Below are positions 34,203-42,078 of a DNA stretch of 50,406 bases, piece after piece (positions within the stretch are counted from its first letter, which is position 1; each line of letters begins with the position of its first letter). The notes under the pieces were generated by a model. That model was not told the DNA's origin. It did no database searches and saw only the letters and a list, made by a program, of their open reading frames with translations. This stretch comes from JALORV01 sp035498175 (GTDB lineage: Bacteria; Pseudomonadota; Gammaproteobacteria; Burkholderiales; Burkholderiaceae_F), in NCBI GenBank assembly GCA_035498175.1, contig DATKAJ010000036.1:1-50406 (forward strand), in the 5' to 3' direction. A program made the position numbers and the translations under genes.

Positions 34203-34820
34203 TCAGGCCTGGCGACGTGCCAGTGCCAGATAGGCACCCAACCCCAGCATCGTGATGCCCGACACCCGGGTCAGCAACCGAGCGCGTGCGGCGCGGGCGG
34301 CGCCGGAGCTGAGCAGGCGATGGGCTGCGAAGACCGCGATAACGCCGACGAGCGTATTGAGTGCAACGCAGATGCTTCCGAGCAGTACCAGCTGCTGAAC
34401 CAGGGGCTCGCCCGGCGATACGAACTGCGGAAGGAACGCCAGAAAGAAGAGCGCGGTCTTGACATTCAGCGCCTCGACGACGACGCCTTCGATCAGCGCT
34501 CCGCGGGCACCTTGCGAGGCCACCGGATCGACCTTGAAGGCGTCGTCCTTGCGCAGCAGCAGGCGAAGCCCGAGGTAAACGAGATACGCCGCACCGAGGT
34601 ACTTGACGACACCGAACGCCAGTGCCGACTGCGCGACGATCAGTGACAGGCCCAGGGCGGCCGCAAGGACATGGAGCATCCCGCCGATGCCGGTGCCGAA
34701 GCACGACGCGAGTCCCTCAGAGCGGCCGCCGGCGACGGTGCGTGCAACGACATACGCGATACCCGGACCGGGCGTGACGGCCAGGACGATGGCCGCAACG
34801 ACGAAAGCTGGAAACGACAT
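34203..34820 (-). CDS. LysE/RhtB-family amino-acid exporter
   Basis: This 205-residue inner-membrane exporter has the family N-terminus FVVAAIVLAVTPGPGIAYVVART (core T-P-G-P) at residues 6-28. It continues with the GRSEGLASCFGTGIGGMLHVLAAALGL block at about 31-57. Then come KYLGAAYLVYLGLRLL near 70-85 and LNVKTALFFLAFLPQFV near 116-132, both standard for LysE proteins with about six spans. The family exports amino acids such as lysine, threonine or homoserine lactone-like compounds. ATG 34820 fits the family N-terminus; a further upstream in-frame start adds 22 unrelated residues. No regulator is adjacent. Confidence 0.92.
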   Translation of the reverse strand: MSFPAFVVAAIVLAVTPGPGIAYVVARTVAGGRSEGLASCFGTGIGGMLHVLAAALGLSLIVAQSALAFGVVKYLGAAYLVYLGLRLLLRKDDAFKVDPVASQGARGALIEGVVVEALNVKTALFFLAFLPQFVSPGEPLVQQLVLLGSICVALNTLVGVIAVFAAHRLLSSGAARAARARLLTRVSGITMLGLGAYLALARRQA

Positions 34821-34901
34821 ATCGCTCGGGGGCTTTGGGCTCGAATGAGCTGCGTCTGACGAAATCTGATCGCGACAGCGGCGCACCGCCGCCCGCCGAA
34901 T

Positions 34902-35501
34902 TCAGATGTGCAGGATCGCCAGGATGCCCAGCACGCCGCCGAACGCGGCGACACCGTACATCGCATATTGCAGCCAGTCGCGCTTGGTGAGCAGCGCGAT
35001 CGCCGCCATCGCGATCGCAATCTGCAGCGCCGTCGTCGCCTGGGCCCAGCGGTGATGCTGGTGCATCTCGGCCTCAGAGCGCTCGTCCCAGGCCCTTGCC
35101 TCGGCTTCGAGCTTCTGCGCGGCCACCTGGATCTCGGCTTTCTCTGACTTGTAGCGTTCGACCTCGGTACGGAAGGCGTCGGCCTTGTCGGCGCTGGCGA
35201 GGCTGGCGCCGAGTTCGGCGAGATTCTGCTTGCCGCTCTTCGCCTGGTAGTAGTTCCACTGGTTGGACGCCTCGGTCTTCTTGATCGCCGCGTTGTTCTT
35301 GTAGAGCGCCGCATTGGCCTGTGTCGCGCCGCCCTGGTAGGCGAACAGGGCGCCGACGGTCGCGAGGATCGCGGTCGTCACCGCGATGCGGCCGGCGAAG
35401 CGGTCCGACTTGCCGTGCGCGCCCTCCGTGTGCGCACGCTGCGCCGCGTGCTCGAGTTCATGATCGTGCGGCCCGTGCACGTGGAAGTGTGTTCCTGACA
35501 T
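34902..35501 (-). CDS. DUF4337 membrane protein
   Basis: This 199-residue protein is recognisable as DUF4337. It has a His-rich N-terminus (HFHVHGPHDHELEHA near 5-19), one membrane span near 40-58 (IAVTTAILATVGALFAYQGG), and a helical segment with NNAAIKKTEASNQWNYYQAKS near 68-88. A long charged helix follows, with two C-terminal spans (ALQIAIAMAAIALLT and AMYGVAAFGGVLGILAI). The function is unknown. AGGGGA lies six bases before ATG 35501, better placed than for the in-frame ATG at 35507. It is separated from the DUF3141 operon by about 110 bases and could be read through from it. Confidence 0.88.
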   Translation of the reverse strand: MSGTHFHVHGPHDHELEHAAQRAHTEGAHGKSDRFAGRIAVTTAILATVGALFAYQGGATQANAALYKNNAAIKKTEASNQWNYYQAKSGKQNLAELGASLASADKADAFRTEVERYKSEKAEIQVAAQKLEAEARAWDERSEAEMHQHHRWAQATTALQIAIAMAAIALLTKRDWLQYAMYGVAAFGGVLGILAILHI

Positions 35502-35615
35502 CCTCATTCCCCTGATCGATGCAGCCGGTTTTCGCCGGAGCGGGCCGCATCTTAATCGGATACGCGGGCGCAACCTGACCGCGGCAGCGCCGCGGTCAGG
35601 AGCCGGACGAGATCG

Positions 35616-37982
35616 TTAGTGAACGGCGCGGCCGGCGCGAGCGACGGTTTTCTTCGCCGCGGCCTTTCCGCGCGGGGTCGGACGAGCCGCCCGTCCGCGC
35701 GTCGACTGTTGGAGCTTGCTGCGCAGCAGTTCGACCATCGCGCGCTGCTCGGCCGTCGGCCTGAAGCCCTCGATGCGCGGATCGTCCATCAGGCGATCGA
35801 CGAGGCGCAGCAGGCGCACGCGATCGGACTTCGCGCTCAGCAGTTTCGGCAACGTCGCCAGCGCCTGCTCGGGGGCGTGACGGGCGATGACGTCCTGCTC
35901 GCCACGGAGCCGCCGCCACTCGGCGGGTTCAACCGTCGGCAGCAGCTCGGCGTAGTCCTTGGACATCTCCGCGCGCAGCGCCAGCCGCTCGAGGGGCAGC
36001 GCCTCGCCATGTTGCGCCAGCAGGTATCCGATGCGCGCGACCGCAGCGGCATACCCGCCCTGATCAATGTGCGCGAGGGCCTGGTCGATCAGTTCACGGC
36101 TTTCGGCGGCACGCTCTGCAGTTTCGTCCTGCCCGGCGCGCTGCTGGTCGGTCATCGTCAGTGCAAACATCGAACCGAAGGTCTGGAAGAACATCGCCTC
36201 ACTGGCGGCGTCGCGCAGTGCGCGATAGCAGTCGAGCGTCGCACTGATCCACTCCGACGCTGCTGCCTCGGTCTGGCGTGGCACGGTGTCGTCGTCCAGC
36301 GCGGCGCGCTGCTCGCGAACGATCTCGGCCGCGGGGCCGAGCCAGGCGAGCCAGGAATTGAGGTCCGAGATCGCCCAGCGCTGGGCTCGCAGCGGATGCA
36401 GTTCGCGCGCGGCCTTGGCGGCGGCTTCATTCGACATCGCCTGCACGACGGGGCGCGCGAAGAGCTCGTACGCCTTCTGGTTGAACTCCGAGACCTTCGC
36501 GACGGCCTCGAAGGCGGATTCGTCCTTGCGTCTGAAGCGGTTGAGCCGTTCGACGATCTCTTCGAGGCGATGCTCACGGAATTCGACTTCGTAACGCGGT
36601 TTGCCGCCGTTGCCCGCGACATCCTTGATCGCCATGCCGTACAGGCCCGGCGGCAGTGCCTCGATCGATTTCAGCACCGACACGATCTGCGCGTGTTCCT
36701 TGCGCGCGACCGAACCCGAAACGAAGATCCCGAGGTGGCCGGCGTTTTCATGCAGCAGCCCGACGATGACCTGGCCGCGCGCCTTGATCTCGTCGGTCGA
36801 ACCGTAGACGTCGGCAATCCAGTTGAACGCCTGCTGCGGTGGCGTGATGTTGTCGCCCATCGACGCGAACAGCACGATCGGCGAGCGGATCTCGCGCAGG
36901 TCGAAGACCTTGCCCGCACCAGACGACGTACCGCCGGTCCACAGCTTGTTGCCGACGAAAAGATTCTGCGTGATCCACTCGATCTCCTCGCGGTTCATCA
37001 GGTAGAAGCCGCCCCACCAGCGCTCGAACTCGAGGAAGCGCGGCACTTCGGCGTCGACGTTGCGGTATACGTTGTAGTACTTGTCCCAGAACGTGTTGGC
37101 CGGATTCAGGTTCTCGAAGTTGTCCACCAGATACGCGCCGTCGAAGAGTCCCGCGCCGAGATCGGAGGTCAGCGAGGCGAGCCATGTGCCGCCGAGCATG
37201 CCGCCCGCGTACCGCATCGGGTTGTCGCTGGGGCCGTCCTGCCACGCACCGCCCCAGTACGACATCGGCGCGCCGTTGATGACGATCGGCCCGGTGTCTT
37301 CGGGATGCGAGGCCGCGAGCATCATCGCGGCCCAGCCGCCCTGGCAGTTGCCGACGATCGCCGGCTTCGGGCTCTTCGGATGCAGTTCGCGCACGCGCTC
37401 GACGAAGCGGCGTTCGGCCGCGCAGACGTCGAGGAGGGTCTGGCCGGGCTCGGGTGTCGGAAAGAAGATGACGAAGTAGACGGGATGGCCCTCGCGCAGC
37501 GCGACGCCGACCTGCGAGTCGTCCTTGAAGCCGCCGATGCCGGGCCCGTGACCGGCGCGTGGATCGATGATGACGTAGGGCCGGCGCTTCGGATCGATGG
37601 TGACACCGGCCGGCGGCACGATCTTCACCAGCGCGTAGTTGACCGGCCGATCGAGGGTGCGGCCGTCGAGCACCATCTCGTACTCGAAGCTAAGCACCGG
37701 CGGCAGCCCCTCGCGCGTGTGCTCGAGGAACTGGTTGCCGCGCTGGCGCAGCGCATCGAGGAACAGGACCCCGCGCTGCATCGAGTCGACCACGTAGCTG
37801 CTCCAGTCGCGCATCACATCGAGCGGCGAAGTGACACCGGCAAGTTCCAGCATGTAGCCGTCGCGGATCTTCTGCAGGCGGTCGCCATAGTGCTGGACGG
37901 CCTTCTTCACGCGCGTCTGATACAGCTGCGCAACCTTCGCCGAGACGTCCATCGAGTTGGCCACGTTCCTTGAGCTGTCCAT
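35616..37982 (-). CDS. DUF3141 protein, PHA-synthase-like alpha/beta hydrolase with basic tail
   Basis: This 788-residue soluble protein belongs to DUF3141, annotated in some genomes as poly(3-hydroxyalkanoate) synthetase-like. A triad like that of PHA synthases is visible: nucleophile Cys213 in IVGNCQGGWAAM, Asp377 in FASMGDNITPP, and His416 in HENAGHLGIF. The intervening FERWWGGFYLMNREEIEWI near 319-338 resembles the synthase lid. The N-terminal 90 residues are helical (AQLYQTRVKKAVQHYGDRL). The last about 35 residues are rich in Ala, Lys, Arg and Pro (RGKAAAKKTVARAGR), like the DNA-binding tail of PhaF phasins. AAAAGGAG precedes ATG 37982. It is the last gene of the pta-ackA-fabI operon. 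Whether it polymerises, hydrolyses or only binds acyl-CoA is unknown. Confidence 0.88.
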   Translation of the reverse strand: MDSSRNVANSMDVSAKVAQLYQTRVKKAVQHYGDRLQKIRDGYMLELAGVTSPLDVMRDWSSYVVDSMQRGVLFLDALRQRGNQFLEHTREGLPPVLSFEYEMVLDGRTLDRPVNYALVKIVPPAGVTIDPKRRPYVIIDPRAGHGPGIGGFKDDSQVGVALREGHPVYFVIFFPTPEPGQTLLDVCAAERRFVERVRELHPKSPKPAIVGNCQGGWAAMMLAASHPEDTGPIVINGAPMSYWGGAWQDGPSDNPMRYAGGMLGGTWLASLTSDLGAGLFDGAYLVDNFENLNPANTFWDKYYNVYRNVDAEVPRFLEFERWWGGFYLMNREEIEWITQNLFVGNKLWTGGTSSGAGKVFDLREIRSPIVLFASMGDNITPPQQAFNWIADVYGSTDEIKARGQVIVGLLHENAGHLGIFVSGSVARKEHAQIVSVLKSIEALPPGLYGMAIKDVAGNGGKPRYEVEFREHRLEEIVERLNRFRRKDESAFEAVAKVSEFNQKAYELFARPVVQAMSNEAAAKAARELHPLRAQRWAISDLNSWLAWLGPAAEIVREQRAALDDDTVPRQTEAAASEWISATLDCYRALRDAASEAMFFQTFGSMFALTMTDQQRAGQDETAERAAESRELIDQALAHIDQGGYAAAVARIGYLLAQHGEALPLERLALRAEMSKDYAELLPTVEPAEWRRLRGEQDVIARHAPEQALATLPKLLSAKSDRVRLLRLVDRLMDDPRIEGFRPTAEQRAMVELLRSKLQQSTRGRAARPTPRGKAAAKKTVARAGRAVH

Positions 37983-38006
37983 CTTTGCTCCTTTTGGCGG
38001 CTGGCC

Positions 38007-38789
38007 TCAGGCCATGATGTGAACGCCGCCGTCCACGTAAACGGTATCGCCGCTGATGCGCCTGGCGTATGGCGTCGCGAGGTAGGCGCAGGCGAAGCCC
38101 ACGTCCATGATGTCGACCAGCTCTCCGAGCGGCGCCTTCTGCGCGGCCTCGGTCAGCAGCAGGTCGAAGTCCCTCAGTCCGGATGCTGCGCGCGTCTTCA
38201 GCGGACCGGGGGACATCGCGTGCACGCGGATGCGCCGTGGGCCGAGTTCATAGGCCAGGTAGCGGCACGAAGCCTCGAGCGCTGCCTTCACCGGCCCCAT
38301 CACGTTGTAGTTCGGAACGACGCGATTTGCGCCGTAGTAGCTCATCGCGAACATCGTCCCGCCGTCGTTCATCAACGGCGCGGCCAGCCGCGCCATGCGG
38401 ATGAACGAGTGGCACGAGACGTCGATCGCCTTGGCAAAGCCCTCGGCCGAACAGTTCAGCAGGCCACCCTGCAGATCGTCCTTCGGCGCCCACGCGATCG
38501 AGTGCACGAGAATGTCGAGCCGGCCCCAGGTGCGTTCGATCGCCGCGAACACGGCCTCCAACTGCCCTGGGATACTGACATCGAGCGGGAGGAACAGCGG
38601 CGACGCAAGTTCGCTCGCCAGCGGCTGCACGTGAGGCAGTGCCTTTTCGTTCAGATAGGTCACCGCGATGTCCGCGCCGAGTTCGCGAAACGCCTTGGCG
38701 CAGCCCCAGGCGATCGAATGCTCGTTGGCGATGCCGACGACCAGCGCCTTGCGGCCGCTCAGGACGGGTTGGGGAATCTGCAGGGTCAT
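38007..38789 (-). CDS. fabI: Enoyl-[acyl-carrier-protein] reductase, FabI type
   Basis: This 260-residue NADH-dependent enoyl reductase is of the SDR superfamily. The nucleotide loop is VVGIANEHSIAWGCAKAF at 17-34. The FabI catalytic block reads SYYGANRVVPNYNVMGPVKAALE, here cited by its key residues: the two Tyr and the Lys, with Y-x6-K spacing. The C-terminal GDTVYVDGGVHIMA is standard. FabI normally completes fatty-acid elongation, but here it lies between ackA and the DUF3141 gene with tight spacing (19 and 24 bases), which points to a dedicated paralogue acting on CoA or ACP enoyl esters in the same pathway. A housekeeping fabI may exist elsewhere in the genome. Confidence 0.92.
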   Translation of the reverse strand: MTLQIPQPVLSGRKALVVGIANEHSIAWGCAKAFRELGADIAVTYLNEKALPHVQPLASELASPLFLPLDVSIPGQLEAVFAAIERTWGRLDILVHSIAWAPKDDLQGGLLNCSAEGFAKAIDVSCHSFIRMARLAAPLMNDGGTMFAMSYYGANRVVPNYNVMGPVKAALEASCRYLAYELGPRRIRVHAMSPGPLKTRAASGLRDFDLLLTEAAQKAPLGELVDIMDVGFACAYLATPYARRISGDTVYVDGGVHIMA

Positions 38790-38808
38790 GCGATGTCCGC
38801 CAGGAAGT

Positions 38809-39993
38809 TCAGTGCGCCAGCAGCCGTTCGGTGTGCCGCGCGATCATCAGTTCCTCGTCGGTCGGCAGGGCCCAGGCGCTGACGCGGCTGGTCGTGGTGC
38901 TGATGCGTGGACCACCGGCGGCGTTGGCCTTCGGTTCGAGCTCGACGCCGAGCCAGGCGGCCGCAGCACAGACGCGACTGCGGATCTCGGCGGAGTTCTC
39001 GCCGACGCCGGCGGTGAAGACGATCGCATCGAGACCGCCCAGCGCCGCCGCGAGCGAGCCGAGTTCCCGTCCGATGCGATACACGAAGAGATCGATCGCG
39101 ACTTTCGCGCGCGGTTCGCGACTGGCGAGCAGCGTGCGCATGTCGCTCGCGATGCCTGACACGCCGAGCAGGCCCGACTGCTGGTACAGGAGTTTCTCGA
39201 CCGCGCGCGCATCCATGCCGCGCTCGTCCATCAGGTAGAGCACCACGCCGGGGTCGAGGTTGCCCGTGCGCGTACCCATCGGCAGGCCGTCGACGGCAGT
39301 GAATCCCATCGTCGAGGCGACGCTGCGCGCGGACTGCAGCGCGCACATGCTGGCGCCGTTGCCGAGATGCAGCACGACCGTGCGGCCGCGCGCGGCGTGC
39401 TCGTCGACGGTCGGCAGCACCGAGGCGATGTATTCGTAGCTCAGGCCGTGGAAGCCGTAGCGTCGCACGCCGGACTCGTGCATCTCGTAGGGCAGCGCGA
39501 ACATCTGCGCCAGCTCGGGATTGTTGCGATGGAACGCAGTGTCGAAGCACGCGACCTGCGGCACGTCCGGCGCGCGTTGCATCACTGCGCGGATCGCGGC
39601 GAGGTTGTGTGGTTGGTGCAGTGGCGCCAGCGGCACGAAACGGTCGAGTGCCGCCAGCAGTCGCGCGTCGACGCGAACGGGTTCCGCGTACTCCATGCCG
39701 CCGTGCACGACGCGATGGCCGACGCCCACGAGCTGCGCCCCCTCGGAGCGATCACGCAGGAACCCGAACAGATGCTCGAGCGCGCCTTCATGCCCCAGGC
39801 GAGTGCCCTCGGGCCAGGTGCGTTCGGACGCGGTCGCTCCGGCCGCGTCGCGGGCGATGAAATGCGGATGGGCGAACAACGACTCGACCTGGCCGCGCAG
39901 CCGCAGGTCGAGCACGCCGCTTGCGCGTGCGAAGACCTGGAACTTGACGCTCGAGGACCCCGCGTTCAGGACGACGATCGCCTGCTCGGCCAT
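38809..39993 (-). CDS. ackA: Acetate kinase (acetate/butyrate kinase family)
   Basis: This 394-residue enzyme interconverts acetyl phosphate (or another acyl phosphate) and the acid, with ATP formed or used. Motifs present are VLNAGSSSVKF at 6-16, the GHRVVHGG core near 88-95, FDTAFH near 143-148, HLGNGASMCA near 203-212 and FTAGVGENSAEIR near 319-331. It starts at ATG 39993, one base after the pta stop, and is followed by fabI 19 bases on. With Pta it forms the usual acyl-CoA to acyl-phosphate to acid pair. The substrate chain length cannot be told from sequence. Confidence 0.94.
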   Translation of the reverse strand: MAEQAIVVLNAGSSSVKFQVFARASGVLDLRLRGQVESLFAHPHFIARDAAGATASERTWPEGTRLGHEGALEHLFGFLRDRSEGAQLVGVGHRVVHGGMEYAEPVRVDARLLAALDRFVPLAPLHQPHNLAAIRAVMQRAPDVPQVACFDTAFHRNNPELAQMFALPYEMHESGVRRYGFHGLSYEYIASVLPTVDEHAARGRTVVLHLGNGASMCALQSARSVASTMGFTAVDGLPMGTRTGNLDPGVVLYLMDERGMDARAVEKLLYQQSGLLGVSGIASDMRTLLASREPRAKVAIDLFVYRIGRELGSLAAALGGLDAIVFTAGVGENSAEIRSRVCAAAAWLGVELEPKANAAGGPRISTTTSRVSAWALPTDEELMIARHTERLLAH

Positions 39994-39994
39994 C

Positions 39995-40933
39995 TCAGGC
40001 CACGGCCTTGGTGAGCTGCTCGCGCCGGGCACGTGCGACCAGCACGGCGACCGCGCACGAGGCGAGCCGCGTGAGCTCGGAGTCGGCGCGGCTGGTCAGA
40101 ATGATCGGAACGCGTGCGCCGAGCACGACGCCGGCGGCGTCGGCACCGGCGAGGAACGACAGGCTCTTCGCGAGCATGTTGCCGGACTCGAGGTCCGGCA
40201 CGATCAGGACATTTGCACGGCCGGCGACCGGCGAATCGATCTTCTTGATCTCGGCCGCCGTCAGGCTGATCGCGTTGTCGAGCGCGAGCGGACCGTCGAG
40301 CACGGCGCCGGTGATCTGCTTGCGGTCCGCCATCTTGCAGAGCGCCGCGGCCTCGACCGTCGACGGCACCTTCGGATTGACGGTTTCCATCGCCGAGAGG
40401 ATCGCGACGCGCACTTCGGCGAACTGCAGCGCATGCGCCAGGTCGATCGCGTTCTGCACGATGTCGACCTTGTCTTCCAGCGTCGGCATGATGTTCACCG
40501 CCGCGTCCGAGATGATCAGCGGGTCCTCGTAGGCGGGCACGTCCATGATGAAGCAATGGCTGACGCGCCGGGACGTGCGCAGGCCCCCTTCGCGGCGGAC
40601 CACGGCGGCCATCAGTTCGTCGGTATGCAAGCTGCCTTTCATCAGCGCTTCGGCCTGACCGTTCAGCACGAGTTCGACCGCCTTTTCGGCGGCGGCGTGA
40701 CTGTGTGGAGCGTCGACGATCGGGTACGCGGCGATGTCGATCCCGGCCTGGCGCGCGGCTTCGCGGATCCGCTCCGTCGGACCGACCAGGATCGGCTTGA
40801 TCAGCCCGAGCCGCGCGGCGCCGATCGCACCCTCGATCGCCGCCTGGTCACAGGGATGGACCACCGCGGTCGGTGTCGGCGGCAAGCCGCGGCAGGCGTC
40901 GAGCAGTCGTTGGTACTTCGCATGGTTGTTCAT
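39995..40933 (-). CDS. pta: Phosphate acetyl/butyryltransferase (PTA_PTB family)
   Basis: This 312-residue enzyme has a single PTA_PTB domain and lacks the long N-terminal part of E. coli Pta. It swaps phosphate for CoA on an acyl-CoA. Motifs seen include VVHPCDQAAIEGAIGAARLGLIKPILVGP near 24-52 (core P-x-x-x-x-x-x-A), AEALMKGSLHTDELM near 94-108, SDAAVNIMPTLEDKVDIVQNA near 142-162 and the C-terminal GADAAGVVLGARVPIILTSRADS near 263-285. Related short forms are sometimes annotated as a phosphate acetyltransferase fused to or mistaken for enoyl-CoA hydratase. It is the first gene of the operon; the promoter and PhbF-like sites lie within 65 bases upstream. Confidence 0.9.
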   Translation of the reverse strand: MNNHAKYQRLLDACRGLPPTPTAVVHPCDQAAIEGAIGAARLGLIKPILVGPTERIREAARQAGIDIAAYPIVDAPHSHAAAEKAVELVLNGQAEALMKGSLHTDELMAAVVRREGGLRTSRRVSHCFIMDVPAYEDPLIISDAAVNIMPTLEDKVDIVQNAIDLAHALQFAEVRVAILSAMETVNPKVPSTVEAAALCKMADRKQITGAVLDGPLALDNAISLTAAEIKKIDSPVAGRANVLIVPDLESGNMLAKSLSFLAGADAAGVVLGARVPIILTSRADSELTRLASCAVAVLVARARREQLTKAVA

Positions 40934-40940
40934 TGCATCC

Positions 40941-40997
40941 TGCTGTGCAATTGTTGCGCTGCAATGTGACTATACCTCTGCATTGTTTCCGTGACAG
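40941..40997 (-). promoter_or_regulatory. pta operon promoter with tandem PhbF/PhaR-like operator
   Basis: On the minus strand CTGTCA (40997-40992), a 17-base spacer and TATAGT (40974-40969) form a good sigma70 pair. Just downstream, read on the plus strand, 40952-40964 is TG-T-TGC-GCT-GCAA, an exact fit to TG-N-TGC-N3-GCAA, the motif I recall for the PHB regulator PhbF of Herbaspirillum. A second TGC-N3-GCAA lies at 40941-40950, fourteen bases away, with one mismatch in the preceding TG-N. Binding there would block the transcription start. The motif is recalled knowledge, not looked up. Confidence 0.55.
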
Positions 40998-41121
40998 TTG
41001 CGCACCCGGTTGCCGCTTGATGGCGAGCAATTTTCGACCGAAACACCGGGAGCGTTCGGGCCAATGGCGCCGCCCGCTCGCTCTGGATATAGTCGCCGGG
41101 GCAAGAGACGAGACAGATCCG

Positions 41122-41457
41122 ATGTCACGCCGCCTGATGGACCCCAGGTCGCTGCAGGCGCGGGTCGATGCCTCGCAGGCGGCGCTGAACAACGCGCAGG
41201 CCGCGCCCGACGTCGCCAAGTTCAACCTCGATCGCACCAAGCCGCTGGCGGAGCAAAGTGCGCTTTCGCGGAAGGACCTTGACGACGCGAACGGCAACTA
41301 TCTGTCGTCGAAGGCGAACGTCGACCAGGCGCGCGCGAATCTCGAAAGCGCCGCGCTCAACCTCTCATACGCGACGATCGCATCCCCGATCACCGGCGCA
41401 GCCCGTGTCAACGCGCTAGTCGATTCGATCGTCCTTGATCAAGTCCCAAGCAGATAG
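41122..41457 (+). pseudogene. Fragment of an RND/HlyD-type efflux adaptor
   Basis: The frame gives about 95 recognisable residues of a membrane-fusion protein: DPRSLQARVDASQAALNNAQA (from the usual I-D-P-R-x-Y/L-x-A-x-V-D start), then FNLDRTKPLAEQSALSRKDLDDA, and the helical hairpin end ALNLSYATIASPITGAARV. A complete adaptor has about 350-400 residues with a signal peptide, lipoyl domain and barrel; those are absent, and after ITGAARV the sequence is unrelated and soon stops (TAG 41455). No RND pump gene follows. It could still be translated from ATG 41122, but a function is unlikely. Confidence 0.75.
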
Positions 41458-41553
41458 GCCGTTCTTCGTTCAACGTCACTGGAGAGCAAGCATGGAGTCT
41501 GTTCGAAGCGATGTGCCGTCGTGCGTCCGGTACGTCAGTGAGGTCGCAGCGTG

Positions 41554-41979
41554 ATGGCCACTTCTACGCAGCTTCTCGGTCCGATATTCGCTTTGGCGAC
41601 CTGGACCGCGCTCATCCTTTTGCTTGTGGCCTACCGGCGGTTCCGTGCCGGGTCTGCGGGTCTGGTTCATCCGCGCGAGTTCGCGCTGGGAGAATCGCCA
41701 AAGGTTCCGGCGGCTGTCGCGCTGGCGAACCGGAACTACATGAACCTGCTGGAGTTGCCAGTTCTGTTCTATGTCGTATGCCTGATTGCGATCGTTTTCG
41801 GCGTGACATCACCCGCTGTGTCGGTGCTCGCCTGGCTCTATGTTGCCCTTCGCATCGTTCACAGCATCGTTCAGGTCACGTACAACCGCGTAATCCATCG
41901 CTTCACTGCATTTGCAGCGAGCAACGGAGTACTCATCGCCCTGTGGGTGCTTGTCGGGCTTGGTTCCCTTGTGCGGTGA
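41554..41979 (+). CDS. MAPEG-family integral membrane protein
   Basis: This 141-residue membrane protein has four spans. The MAPEG marks are VALANRNYMNLLELPVLFYVVCLIAIVFG near 54-82 (core N-x-x-E-x-x-x-x-F) and LAWLYVALRIVHSIVQVTYNRVIHRF near 93-118 (core Y-x-x-x-R-x-x-H-x-x-x-x-x-x-x-N). The superfamily includes glutathione transferases and leukotriene-synthesis enzymes; bacterial members are mostly uncharacterised. GAGGT at 41540-41544 serves ATG 41554 or the adjacent GTG 41551. It is flanked by a gene fragment on the left and a broken DUF1328 gene on the right. Confidence 0.88.
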   Translation: MATSTQLLGPIFALATWTALILLLVAYRRFRAGSAGLVHPREFALGESPKVPAAVALANRNYMNLLELPVLFYVVCLIAIVFGVTSPAVSVLAWLYVALRIVHSIVQVTYNRVIHRFTAFAASNGVLIALWVLVGLGSLVR

Positions 41980-42078
41980 ACCGCGGTCGCCGTGGAGACT
42001 CGCTGCCATTGCTGAGACTGGCCGCGAAAAGAATGGTTGGCGCGATGCTTCCAGCTTGTCCGCCTGCGACGGACTCTG

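Noticed and set aside
35619..37973. A 784-codon open frame on the plus strand exactly opposite the DUF3141 gene
   Set aside because: The minus-strand protein has a clear triad and family pattern. The plus-strand reading is Arg/Asp/Val-rich with no domain, as expected for the mirror frame of a GC-rich gene.
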